In this document: positions 13,101 through 25,400 of the stretch, in pieces
Layout: every line of letters begins with the position of its first letter
Position numbering within the stretch: the stretch's first letter is position 1
From: Acanthochromis polyacanthus
Lineage: Eukaryota > Chordata > Actinopteri > Pomacentridae
Length of the DNA: 64,000 nt
Assembly: GCF_021347895.1 (NCBI RefSeq)
Contig: NC_067130.1
Span: forward strand, 26,991,817-27,055,816
Reading direction: 5' to 3'
Translations under genes and position numbers: made by a program
Notes under the pieces: generated by a model
What the model was told of the DNA's origin: nothing
What the model saw: only the letters and a program-made list of their open reading frames with translations
Database searches by the model: none

Positions 13101-16100
13101 TGTCTTATAAAATGCATATTTGCAATAATGTTTTACTATAAACAGTTTTTGGTATAACAATGCTCACAGTGACGTAAAAAATGAATGATTATGCATAAAG
13201 AACAACATGTTGCACACCTGTCCAGGATACACATAGCCCTACAATGTGCAAGCATACACATAAAGACAATAATATACCTAAAATGCACGCAAGCAGACTG
13301 ATTCTCTGCATTCAGCTGTGTGTCTAAATATTATCTCCTTGAAGGTCAGTTAAATCTCTCATAAGCCCAAAGAAGCAGCCACATGTTACCACTGACTCAT
13401 ATGCAGTGCTGTCTTTGTGTTCTACATGTGTTGCACAAAGAGTTCTGTGGTATGTGAAATTAAAAAAAAAGAGACTCCTGTTTTGTTTTGTTTTTTTCCC
13501 TGCGGATGGTGTTACATAATCCCATACACCAGGGAGTACTTACTGCTACAGTGTCCTTTGAGGAATGAAAAAAGGTCTTTCTGTGTCTAGAGTGCCTTTA
13601 TATTTCACTTTTTCAACAGCGGTACTTCCTGACTGGCTTATAGTTCAATATTGTTAGTACAGAGTGCAGCAAAGTTACTTCAAGGTTATCAAAATGTTGG
13701 TGTCACCTCGTTAGCAAAAGAGCCAAAGGGTGGTGATGTCAATTAGTTGGCCAGTGTGTCAGATGCCTTAATATCTACACACAAGATTGCCATGAAATTT
13801 TGTATAGATATGGTTCATGCCCCCAAGAGTTAGTATATTGGTATCCCCATGATATTTCTTGGAATTTCTCACTTCAAAAAGAAACGAGGGGAATAATTCA
13901 ATTTTTGGAGCATAACTGTATGCTATACAGCCATATTTCACTGTCCACAAAAACTCATATATTTAAAGCAATCAAAGCAAAAAGGAGAGGAGAGCTTCAT
14001 CCAGCCTGCACCTTTTGACTTCTGTTTCCCAGATTGAAGTCGTACTTGCCTGGTCACCATTTTCAGTGACGATGAGGTCATGTATGTTGTTGAGGATCAT
14101 TTGGATGGTAAAGATGTGACCTTCAGTTCCGTTTAATAAAATTTTAAATTTGCCGCAAATTCTCAACACGTCATCTCATAACACTTCACATAGTAAGTGG
14201 TGATAGTGATGGTGAAGACCTTACCAACTTTAAAGAGAGAGATGCATCAAACCCAAAGTTTCCTTTGAAATTACGCTTTCTGGTGAGGCAGAGAACTTTT
14301 TGAAGTATTTTTGTACATAGAAAATATCAAAATATGTCAATTTAATGCAATGGATGTACATTAATTCTCCCAAGAGAATAAACTCTTTGACCCTCCTTCC
14401 TTTTAGGAGAAGCTTTGCTTTTCAGTTACCTTCATTGATGATTCATGATATATGGACAACAGAGTCACTGATATGTTATTTATGCTGTCCACCATGTTTG
14501 CATTGTGAGGTATAGCGATGTCTTACTCACGGTCATTTGTCTTGTTCTTATCACGTTCCAACTGCACGGATGCAGTGTAGTTCTAAGCCCGATATGCTGC
14601 AAAAAAAAAAAAAAAACATTTAAAAAACTTACCAGTTTTGAAATAAAACATATTATTTGGACAGAACCTGTAAGACAGTCAAGCCTCTGGGGATATATGC
14701 TCATTAGCTCTGCTGTAGTGAGTCATCCTCCATCCCTCCTCCACACCGCTGCAGCTCCATGTCATGGAGCCCAGGCTGGCGGGCCGATAGCGTGCGAGCG
14801 CACTGGGCAGCCTCTGGTCTGTCGTTGTGTAATCAGACAGAAAATCAGTCCTAATTCATGAATCCTCTGGTCCTCCACTCCCACTCTCTATCTCACTGAT
14901 GCATTATGATGCACACACACATGCACACCTACACACACAAACGCACATAATTGCATTTGAATGATTTATTAATGTCCACCCAAACCCAAAGGACAAAGAG
15001 ACAAATGGTAAAGTTGTGGTGTGACAGTCTCACTACACTAACTACAAATATGTCACTGTGTTTTCTGGCTCTTTCTCTTTCTAACAATTTGCACATCAAC
15101 ACACACCATCAGCAATTGCATGCCTAACCATAACCTAAATCTAATCTTACACTAAACTAAGTCTTCATATTAACATGTGCAAATAACATCATGTTTTCCT
15201 GCTATTTTTGTCCCGAAAAGAAAACAAACTACCGCCACATTGTGACTCCACCCACAGAATTATGTCCCTAATACGAGACCACATATGCACACACACATTT
15301 ACTCCGAAGTCCTGACACACTGAAACATTAACCTTGACCATCAATAATACATGCCTAAGCCCTCACCCATTAGCAAACCTAATTCTAACCTTGAACTTAA
15401 GATCTAGAAAATGTTTGCCCCCAGGCAAGTGTCCACTTCACGCTGATCTCTTGGACATATGAGGTCAGTCTGAATCACGCATGGGTACATTCCGCTCTAC
15501 CAAGAATGAACAGAAGTTGACAGTGATGCCATTATTATAGAGTGTAACTAAAAGCCATCTATACATGTCAACAAAGATGTGCTTTAATTTCAATTCCGAA
15601 GGATTATAATTAGTATAATGACTAGCAAACAGTGAAAAAAATTAAAACGAAGCAGGAAGATGCTTTTCTATTCTAACATAGAAAAAAGATTTTGGAACGA
15701 GATTTGCTTTCTAGCGTCCTGAGATTTGGATACAGACCACAACAAATAGCGATCGCCAAGTAATGTGGAGGTTTTCGTTCACTTCTCATCTCTCGTATGT
15801 TGTGGGACACTCGTTGAGACTATCCGAGCCGGTCAGTGTGGGGAAAAAAAGCACGTTAGGGCGGACTTTGACGTGGGGGGGCAAGTTGCCCCATACTTTT
15901 CGCTAGCTGAGCTGCTAAGCTGCCTGCCTGGCTAAATACTGGAGCTATGTCAAAAATTCATTTCTCCATCACTCACATGTATGAAATGACCCCAGGTTGA
16001 AAAAAAACGAAGTTCCCTTTTAAGGACAATGATAAGATGACAGGACCAGTGTAGAGACGGTCCTTTGACCAGTGGCTATGAAAGTCCACCTTAACATGCA

Positions 16101-19100
16101 GCTTTGTTCATATAATAACATGCCACAGATGACAAGAAAAGGACGAGAATGCCCTGTTGGATGCTGGCATGTCAGCTCCACAGCTCCACCATCTGCCTCA
16201 TGATGCTCTGGACGATAATGTGACACTGTCGCCCAAAATGTTCGCCAGTTTCACCAAGCCCATGTGATTCGTGACTCGGTTGTTTCATGGCATGCGCTCT
16301 GTTGTAGAAATGCAATCTGTTTGAGCAACAAATGCTTATTCCCCCTATGTCAACAAGAATGGATAACATTTTGTAAAATGTGAAATGTGCTGAAGAGACA
16401 CGAAAGGAGACAAAAGGACACGAACGAGACACAGAAGAAAAGTGAGCCACACGACATAAACAAGACAAACCTGCTTTGACGAGACATGAAACAGCACAAG
16501 ACACAAAAGAAATAAGACAAAAAAGCAAGTAAAGAAGAGCCCAATAGTGGAGATGGAAGAAAGAAAGACAGGAAATAGTTTGGAGAAATATGTGGGGATT
16601 GTTAGAGAAAGGACAATGGAAGGAAAGGTAAATCAAAATGAAATAAAAAACTGAAACTGAATACAATAAAGCAGGATAGAATACTGATACTAGAAACTTT
16701 AGTTTTGAAAACGGACTTTTTAGGGAAGATGATTTGAAATGTCATCACGGCTAAAGAATAATGTTTTTTTTTTTTTTATTGATTGTAATGGACTGCCATC
16801 CAATATTTAGACGAAACATACAGGTTACCCCATCAGGTCCATGTTACTGGTTTCACTGTAGTTGTTTATACTCAGGATCAATACATGTTGACAGTGAAAT
16901 AGAGCCAGTTAAGATGTTTATCCACTGATTATAAATATGGAGCTTTTAGAGAGACAAAGATGATCTAGAGCAAGCAGAAAAGATAAATAGGTCATAGAGG
17001 CTCTGCTCGTTAGTGAGTCATGTTATGTCGGTAGAGGTTTTGCATATGTTCCATTGGAAGTGCTATACAGCAGCCATAGAACTGACAAAATGGACATCTA
17101 GTTGTCTAAAATGTAATCAAAATGAAACATTGGTCGATCTTTATGGTTAGATATAAGCAAAGATCACATCAGTGAGGCGTTTAGAGATTAGATTTAAGAG
17201 CCTGTCAACGTGAAGATGCCCTGAGGAGGAGTGGATTTAAATGAAACCAACGGCAGATAGAAAGCTTTCAGTTCAATCCAGCGAGCCCTCTGCGGAATCA
17301 ATAAGTAATCATTAATAAACAAGCATCACATGTATCTGTTTTGACTGAGCAGTTAAATAAGTGAGAGATGAAGGGGTTTTAAATGCCATAACTAATCAAT
17401 AGGAAATGTTCCAGAGCCAGACATATTATCACTAATCAGCACCGATAGATACAAATGAGGAAAAGCAGCACAGTGATGGAAACCGAGTTAATATTGATTG
17501 TGGAATTCAGTACTATTTTCTTATAATAATTACTAAAGCTCATTCAGAATCTCACACCATGTTCTGCTGCTGTAGACCTCTCTCATGCATTACTGTCTGT
17601 GGGATTAAAACTGAATTAAGCACATCAGCTTTTCTACGAACCTCTCTTCCGTTCAGCACATCCGTACTGTATTCTGAAAGTTCAGGGAGGGGAGAGGCTG
17701 ATGGGACGGCATCAGCTGGTCGTTGTCCTCCCACGCTGCCTCTTCAGAATTCAACATGAGCCACTTTTACGTAATGAAGAAAGACGAAGCGCAGAGACGA
17801 GAGTGAACCAAAGCCACCTCAATTAAAACTTCAAACAACCTCCGCATGAGCATTATGAGCTGAATATTTGATTGAGGGCAGTTCTGTCCTCTCTCTTTTT
17901 TTTTATTATCCCCCTAGTCACACATACAGTGAAAAGAGGAATATTTTAGCTTTGAAGGCTGATGTAGAAGGTCCCATGTAGCCACGTCACTGCAGAAAGA
18001 ATCCAGCAGCTAACAGCACTTTATAGCTCCGTGCCCACAAATCTTGTTTCCATGAATTAATAAAAATCAAAAGAGCCCTAAAAAATAGCCCATTTCGGGG
18101 ACTTTAAAGTGAAGTTGAAACTTTTCTTGTTTGAATCTGGTCAGTTTGGGTAAAAGGACAAAAAGGTTGCGGCCCTCATTCGACAGATAGGGGTGAAGTG
18201 AATGCTCAAATGGGCATATTTATGTGCCGGGGATCGCACACCGATATGTTTGGAGGAGAAGTATTCATTCAAGAGAAATCCTGGTTTTTGCTTGCCCTCG
18301 CTCAGACAGGTCAGAGTACAAAACAGCAATTTCTTGAGCCGGAGGGCATTAATCGTCCCGCTCAAGGGCATTTAAACTGCCTGCTTGGCTGCTGCTCTGA
18401 ATGTGTGGTGGCAGCAGAGGTTTAAATTTCGACCCACAGGCGGAGGTGGAAGGTACATTTGCTTGCCCGATGTTGCCACAATGTGCTACTGTTGCTTATC
18501 AATTCTTATCAAGCACTGGGTGTGACATAGGGTCCAATTTGTGCTGAAAATCGATTCATTCTTGGAGTCGTAGCTCAATCGAGGCTGAATGCACCGACAT
18601 ATTGGTAGAATTAATTTAAACTTCCGTTTTCAGACGATACTGCCGATGTACAAGATGAATAATTGTCAATGAATCACTTCAGAAATCAGGAAAACTTCAA
18701 AAGTCATTACATGTTTGAGGTTTCTTCATTATAACAGTCATCCAGTGATAGTTGTCGTCCTTTTAATTTTACCAGTTTGCTAAAATGTGACCAAATATAG
18801 GCTAAAACATGAAAATGTGGCTCTAAAGTGCAACTCACTGAGTCCATTGCAGCATAAAACAAAAGCATCATACTGCCTGTGCCTCAATACATTGTAAGTA
18901 AATGGAATTCTGTTTAAACAAACACGATGTTGCCAAGCGCGTCTTCTATTATTTATCAGGCAACTCTAGCTTTATTTATTTACACTGTTTAATATTTTAT
19001 CCCCTTTTTTGTGACTTAAAGCTCCCTGTTTTTATTAAACTACACCAACAAGGGCCCGTCGCCAAAGCCATTTCCCCCCGCCGAGGTTATTCCCACTGTC

Positions 19101-22100
19101 TCCATAAGTTTCCCAAACAGCAACTGCTGCTTCTACAGAGCAGGGATCTTCCCCCAGAAGACGCTTCTCCTCTCCACAGCAACTGTCTGAGCTCTGCTGG
19201 CTGCTTGCCTAATTAAAGGTCAGTTAGCTAGCTGGATGCCACTGCAACATAAACACATTAAAGGGAAATGCCACGTAATAGCACAGCTCAGCGGAGGCTT
19301 TGTGAACACCGGGTGCAGCGTCTCTCCCCTTTGCCCGGGTCACCGGTATCACTCATGTGAAGGATAACGAGCTCACGCTGGTTTCGACTGCTCGGTGCCT
19401 TTCAGCTGTCAGAGAACTTTAAAGTGGACATGTGAGCTTTTTTTTTTTTTTTTTTAAAAGGTTGGTTTGGCTGTTCAATGTGTGCATGTGTTTTTCCCCC
19501 AGCGAGCACGACGTGGGCGAGGATGACATCTACGACTGCGTGCCATGCGAGGACGATGGCGACGACATCTACGAGGACATCATTAAGGTGGAAGTACGAC
19601 AACCCATGGTGAGAAACTTTGAGTCGCACTCGCTGAACTTTTATCATTAGGACAGACGTCTCGTGCTCTTTTGGTGAATTTTCTTTTGCATGATTTCATT
19701 TTCTCATAAATATAAAACCCATTATTGCATTACAAGAATGCAAGGCCGCTAAGGAAACACCTCCATTCACTTTTTAATCAATCTTAGGCTCTTTTTATGA
19801 TCTGCATTGTCATTTCCGGTCTATATCTGCATGACGTTATGTCTCTAATCGCTCTTGCTGTAGATGTCTCTGTCATAACCGGTAATAAACCTGACTTGCT
19901 TTGCCTTTCTCATGCTGCAGATCAGATACATGCAGGTGAGTGCTGCTGTGCTCGTGACTCACACCACCCTGACTCTCCTCCGCCACCTCATTTAAAACGC
20001 CCAGCATCCCGAAAGGATGATCTGCCCGATTAGCTCAGGTGACCCCCCCCTCGCATGGCGGCAGAGGAAAGAGACCCCATCTGGTTGAAAGTATGACTCA
20101 GGGCTCGTGTGACTTCAGTATTAAACTGACGTCAGCGAGCGACCAGCCACCAGCTGCCACATAAAAACCAAATAAACATTGTCCTGCTGGCTTTGAGCCT
20201 CGCTTCTCTGATTGGTTGATTACATGCTGGATTAAGATCTGCATTGGACTCTGCATTGTTAGCGCCACTTTTTTTTATTTCTTTCACTGTCAGCTCTGGT
20301 TATCAAATCAGCAGCCAAATCTGCACCAGATGGCCTAGTTAGTTCTTCCTCAGTCGAGCTGCTCATATCAATGCCACGGCACAGAAAATATGTCGAGAAA
20401 TGAAGCCTGCCTCTGTGTGTTTGCCACGGTCATTAGAGCGACTTGCTTCCAGTATACTGCTCTTGCACACATCATACATGGAGGCTTACTCAGACTTCAG
20501 GTCTCATGAGAAACACCATATGTAGACTTTAATATTTTCCTCTGCCCCCTCGCAACTTGCCTGCTTGCATGCTTCCAACCCGTCAACCTTGGATCCATTT
20601 CCATATACATGCATATGCCTGTTTAAACCCACACATACAGCGACAGAGAAAAGCTCAGTAACTTTACATGCCTTCCTTTCTCTTCCAAGTCCAAATCATC
20701 ACCACTCATTTCATCCCCGTCTTGCTGCCAACTGCAGGCAGTCCGCCAATCTGTATGTGAATGTTTCTAGCATTTTTTTAATGGATGGACAGCACTGAGC
20801 TGGCTCATGCCATGGTCGGTCTCCTTAACTGTACAGATATTTATGCAGTTTTAGCTTGTTGGATGTATTTTTTCGACACCATTAGCGATCAGTTTCCATT
20901 TGTTTCTCAGGAGAATCAATTAGCCAAACCCAATACAATACACCCCATTACTTCATAGGAGCGCGTCTCGGTAACAGTGGGGGGAATATTCTGATAAAAC
21001 AAAGAATAGCTGACTCTTGAAACCTGCTTGAGTTGTGTAATCTGTCACAGTCAACATCAAGGCTGCATTCGTCTTGTCAGTGTTTCATTATGGTTGCATG
21101 GTAGAGTAGTTTAAGTGTAAATTGAGTGGAAGTGATTGGATTGGAAGGCTGCACTGCATTATCCCATGCTGATAATGCAACTGGATGGATTTGATGGATT
21201 ACACCTTCTTCACGAGTGTGCTAATAGATTTCCATACTGTTTGGAAATGAATGGAAAACAATGGCTACCTAGAAGATTGGAAAATATGTATTAGAATGAC
21301 TAAAACATGGAAGCACAGGTTGCCAGTGGGATGTAATTTGCAGTAAATTGACTAAAACATGTTAAACTTCCAGTATTGTCATCAAATTATGGATTGGTTC
21401 TGTAGCAGTGCATTCCATTCATGTATTTACTAGACATAAGGCAAGTTTTTATTTCTTTATTGGCTATGTGAAAGTCATCACTGAAGCACCAATGACCATG
21501 CTAACAATAGCAAATATTTAAAGGTAAAAGTCAAGAAAATCTTAAAAACAATGACTTGATCAATAATCCAGAATTATACCATCTGATTGTACTTACTCAT
21601 TATATTGTATTTCTTATTCTTTTTTTGTAGAAAATGGGTATGACAGAAGATGACAAGAGAAACTGCTGCTTAGTAGAGATCCAGGAGACTGAAGCAAAGT
21701 ATTACAAGACTTTAGAGGACATTGAGAAGGTGAGTTTATGAAAATAGGTGAATCATACGTGTGAGTTTGTTGGTAAGTGGGTTCATTTTTTTTGATTGGT
21801 ACCACCAAAAAAATTAAATAATCATTGCTGAAACATACACTATCCACATTTTTTGGTTATTTCACGAATGGATAATTGTCCCTCAGTCAGATTTTTAATT
21901 GTTGATTTTTTTTTCTTTTCTTTTAATGTAATGAAAATGAAACAATCTTCAAATTTTCCATTTCTGTGTTCTTAAGGTTAAACTCATTGACACACGTGTG
22001 TCTACAGTTTTATTATGCATGTAGCACATCTGATCCTGCATTGATTTATCAGCTACAGTATTTTGGGAGTATTAGAAGACATTTAGGTATATAACTCATG

Positions 22101-22404
22101 GATTGGAGCCTTAAGCCAATGTATTAGACTTAGATTACTTTATTGATCCCCAGAGGGACATTAAGGTGTTCCAGCAGCATGGATGTTCAATAAAGGGGTA
22201 AACAATAAGGCATATTATTCAAAATATTATAGTATAAAGTCTAGGGAAAATAAAATAAGGTAAAAAATATATATAGAAAATGTAACGTAGAAAAAAATCT
22301 ACAGAATACACGAGTAAAAGAATGTGCAAATGACAAGATATTAGAGGGTGCAGATAAATTTATGACTGACGTTTAGAATGTAAAGTGTCCAATGTGTACA
22401 GTGC

Positions 22405-22435
<31 letters not shown>

Positions 22436-25400
22436 GTTATTGTTGTTGTTGTTCTTCAGATCCACAGAAACTAGCAGCCTTCAAAGTCCTTTTTGAGTCC
22501 CCCCCCCCTCCACGATCTGCAACTGATCCAAACAGTGTGTATAATGATACAAATCCTTAAATAAAGCCCGTAGTCTAATATGTAAATGAGTTAATGATGG
22601 AATAAACTTACTAGAGGTAAAGACAGCATTTTTAGTTTGTTGTTAGAAACGATATATTGTCTGTAGAGATTTTGAAGCTTTTGGAGTTCTGAGTCTTTTT
22701 TCTTTTTCTAAAGCAACAACCCAATTATGAACAATTCCAAAGGAAATTCGAAACAATTATGCATCTTTGAATTGGACATGGAAGAGCCAAACCCATTTTT
22801 CATGTCAATCATTTTGATGGTGAGAATCGTGTAACTGAAAAGCGTTAAGCGGGCCTTTCATCCTAGCACAAGCATATACTGTCAGAGTCGCCTTCTTTTC
22901 CTTTCTTCTTTGTTGGTGTCTCAGGCCTGTGGGCCCAGGTCACAGCATGGAAATGTCAAATATCGGCAGATTCATTGGGGAGCTCAAATGTCAGAGGAGC
23001 TGATCGATATAGTTATTATTGGCTCGACCCCCTCAGGGGATGCTGATCCCTGCAGCTTTAAGTGCATATCACAGGTGCTACTGTGGGAGAAGTTGTCAAA
23101 AAGTGACTGTACTTGTTACGCATTTATGCTGCAACTAGTATTTGAATCACATAAATTCAACGTAATTTTCAAATAGTTATAAACAACTCTCTTGAGTTTG
23201 TTGTTCACCCTTCCTTCATACTGCTGTTGCTCTTTTCTGCTTTGCTGCAGCACAGCTGGTCAGAACTGATCTAATTGTAATTGACATGGGCTTAATAAAG
23301 TCTCATAAATTACCCATAACAGGACAAGCATCTTAGCATGTTTTATGATTAGTAGCTTTGCCAGGTTGCATGTGGAGTTTAATGGTGTAGACAGGAAATT
23401 TAGGACGGGATATTATAACAGCAGCAGCACTGTATGCATTCATGTGCATTTACAAAGTGTATTGGCGACTTTTTAGGATGTAATTCTGCACTTGCATTGC
23501 TCACAAATGTAACATGATGGCAATCGTAATCACTTCTCTCAACACTGCCAGCAAGTGCAGGCAAAGCCAAGCAGCTTCCGTGTAAAACAGCAGATTCCGT
23601 GTGTTTAAAGCATCGTAAACTCTCATATGCACACATATTCCAGCTCTCTCAATGTAATAAGGCGCCATTGTCGAGATCGACGCTGCTAACGCATCAGTTT
23701 CCATGTTGACAGATTTCATTCGCGATTTGATGGAGCGCCACAAATCATCCGCTCCACTAATTTCATTAAACTAAATGTGTATCCTGTGTTTCCCCACATC
23801 AGACTAACACAAGTCTAAATGAGAATAAATAACCTTCTCGCGAACAGAGGACTCGTAAAGCTTAATTGAGTTGGGGTTAATAAAGACTGTCATCCCTTCG
23901 TTTGCTTCTTAGTTGATCTATTTGTTATCATTATGATGATGAAATGTGACAGCCATAAAACTGCATTGGAGAAATAACAGGCAGTTTTGTTTTGTTTTTT
24001 TTTCCCCTTGGAGCATAAGTGCAACATACACAGCAGCTGTATGTATTTACGGCACACTCAGTGTTACAGCCTGAATTTAAATGCCTTTTACAGTGTAGCC
24101 TGGGTATTGATTTTCCATGTTGCTGCAGTTAACTTTCCGTTGTTCTGTCCTTCAAGCACATTCTCACAGATCTACTAAAAGCTCAGCGGCAGCTTTATTT
24201 AATCCTACAAGCACATTTTTGACATGAAAAAGCTGCCAGTTTCAGTATTTACTTGGAAATTTACAGATATTTAGTATAGAAAATACTGATTTGGCTCTTG
24301 TTTCTCTTCAAGAATTACATGATCCCGTTGAAGCAAGTCTTGAGTCCCCAAGACATGGAGGCTATCTTCGTCAACCTTGAGGTGAGCAACCGCTCAAGCA
24401 AAAGAAAATGATGTCTATGCAGCACGACTGGAGGTTTCCTCACGTCGAGTGAATAATTCATGATGTGTATGGTTGGCAGAGTGAATGACAGCATGTGTGG
24501 TGCATATTTAGTCTATATTAGAGGTGTAAAGACATGAAAAATTCACAGATTGGTATGTACTGCAATTTGAAATGTTGAATAGTGGTTAATGGCAATAGGC
24601 CATGGTATAAACATTTGTATTTACTTATAAAAAGACCACAATCAATCATCTATCCAAACTAATGCTAGCTCTACAATATTAATATTGTTAACTAAAAAAC
24701 ACATAAATGATCCCAAATAAAAATTTGTGCTTGAAAATACCAGTTTTTCCAGTTTTAGGATCTTGGCTAACATGTAGTTGATGTCGATGATTTAACCCCT
24801 AAAACTTCATCGAAGTTGATCAAATTAGAAGTTTCTCCATAAAAATTATCCCTCACTACCTTAATTTTTGTCATAAATGCTAATTAAATTGACTATGATT
24901 CAATGTTGAAAAGCAACAAAATAGGAAAACTTCCAAGGGAATGGATTACTTTTTATAGCCGCTGTAAATCAACTATACATGTTCAAACCGGACACCAACA
25001 TGGAAAGCCTCGCGATGCAAGTTAAAAGGATCAGGTCCTTAGGTTTCTTACACATGAAGCCCCAGAAGTCTGAATTTTCGTTTGTCAGTTCCAGTCACAG
25101 TGCTTATTTCACTCATAATTTGTCTTCTGGCAATATAAAGCACCATATGTCCATGTTAACAAAATGAAGCACTTGATTTTCACCAGAGGGAGTCTTAAAA
25201 GGATAAGGTTGGCAAAATTCCATTCATTTCTTATTGCAACAAATCCAATTAAATCACAATAAAACAGCCATGAATTGAGTCTTTTGTACTGCACAGCTCC
25301 ATTGTTATATAAATACTATTAAAAATGGCCGACACATTCCTTCATTTGTGTACTTTATTTGAATCAGTCCCACATATGCAATCTCGGTAGCGTACTGTTA

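Larger units (their letters stand above)
7198..19502 (+). other. vav2 intron of 12.3 kb
   Basis: It holds a local tandem duplication and an L2 LINE (11.1-13.1 kb), a possible foldback element ending near 16025, and a purine-rich stretch at 16380-16680 with degenerate GACAC/AAGA repetition. Weak CTAACC-rich repeats lie around 15100-15420. No further vav2 exon is seen. Confidence 0.7.
21730..24312 (+). other. vav2 intron of 2.6 kb
   Basis: It holds a reversed retroposon 3' end at 22131-22330 and a TTA/TTG microsatellite at 22405-22453. Nothing else is recognised. Confidence 0.7.

Noticed and set aside
13768..14020. Possible repeat with CACAAGATTGCCATGAAATTT
   Set aside because: It resembles a fish repeat I vaguely recall, but I could not define ends or a second copy in the window.
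16172..16666. 164-codon minus-strand frame rich in Phe, Leu, Ser and Cys
   Set aside because: It is the complement of a purine-rich GACAC/AAGA stretch. Composition explains both the open frame and its membrane-protein look; no vav2 exon or known family fits.
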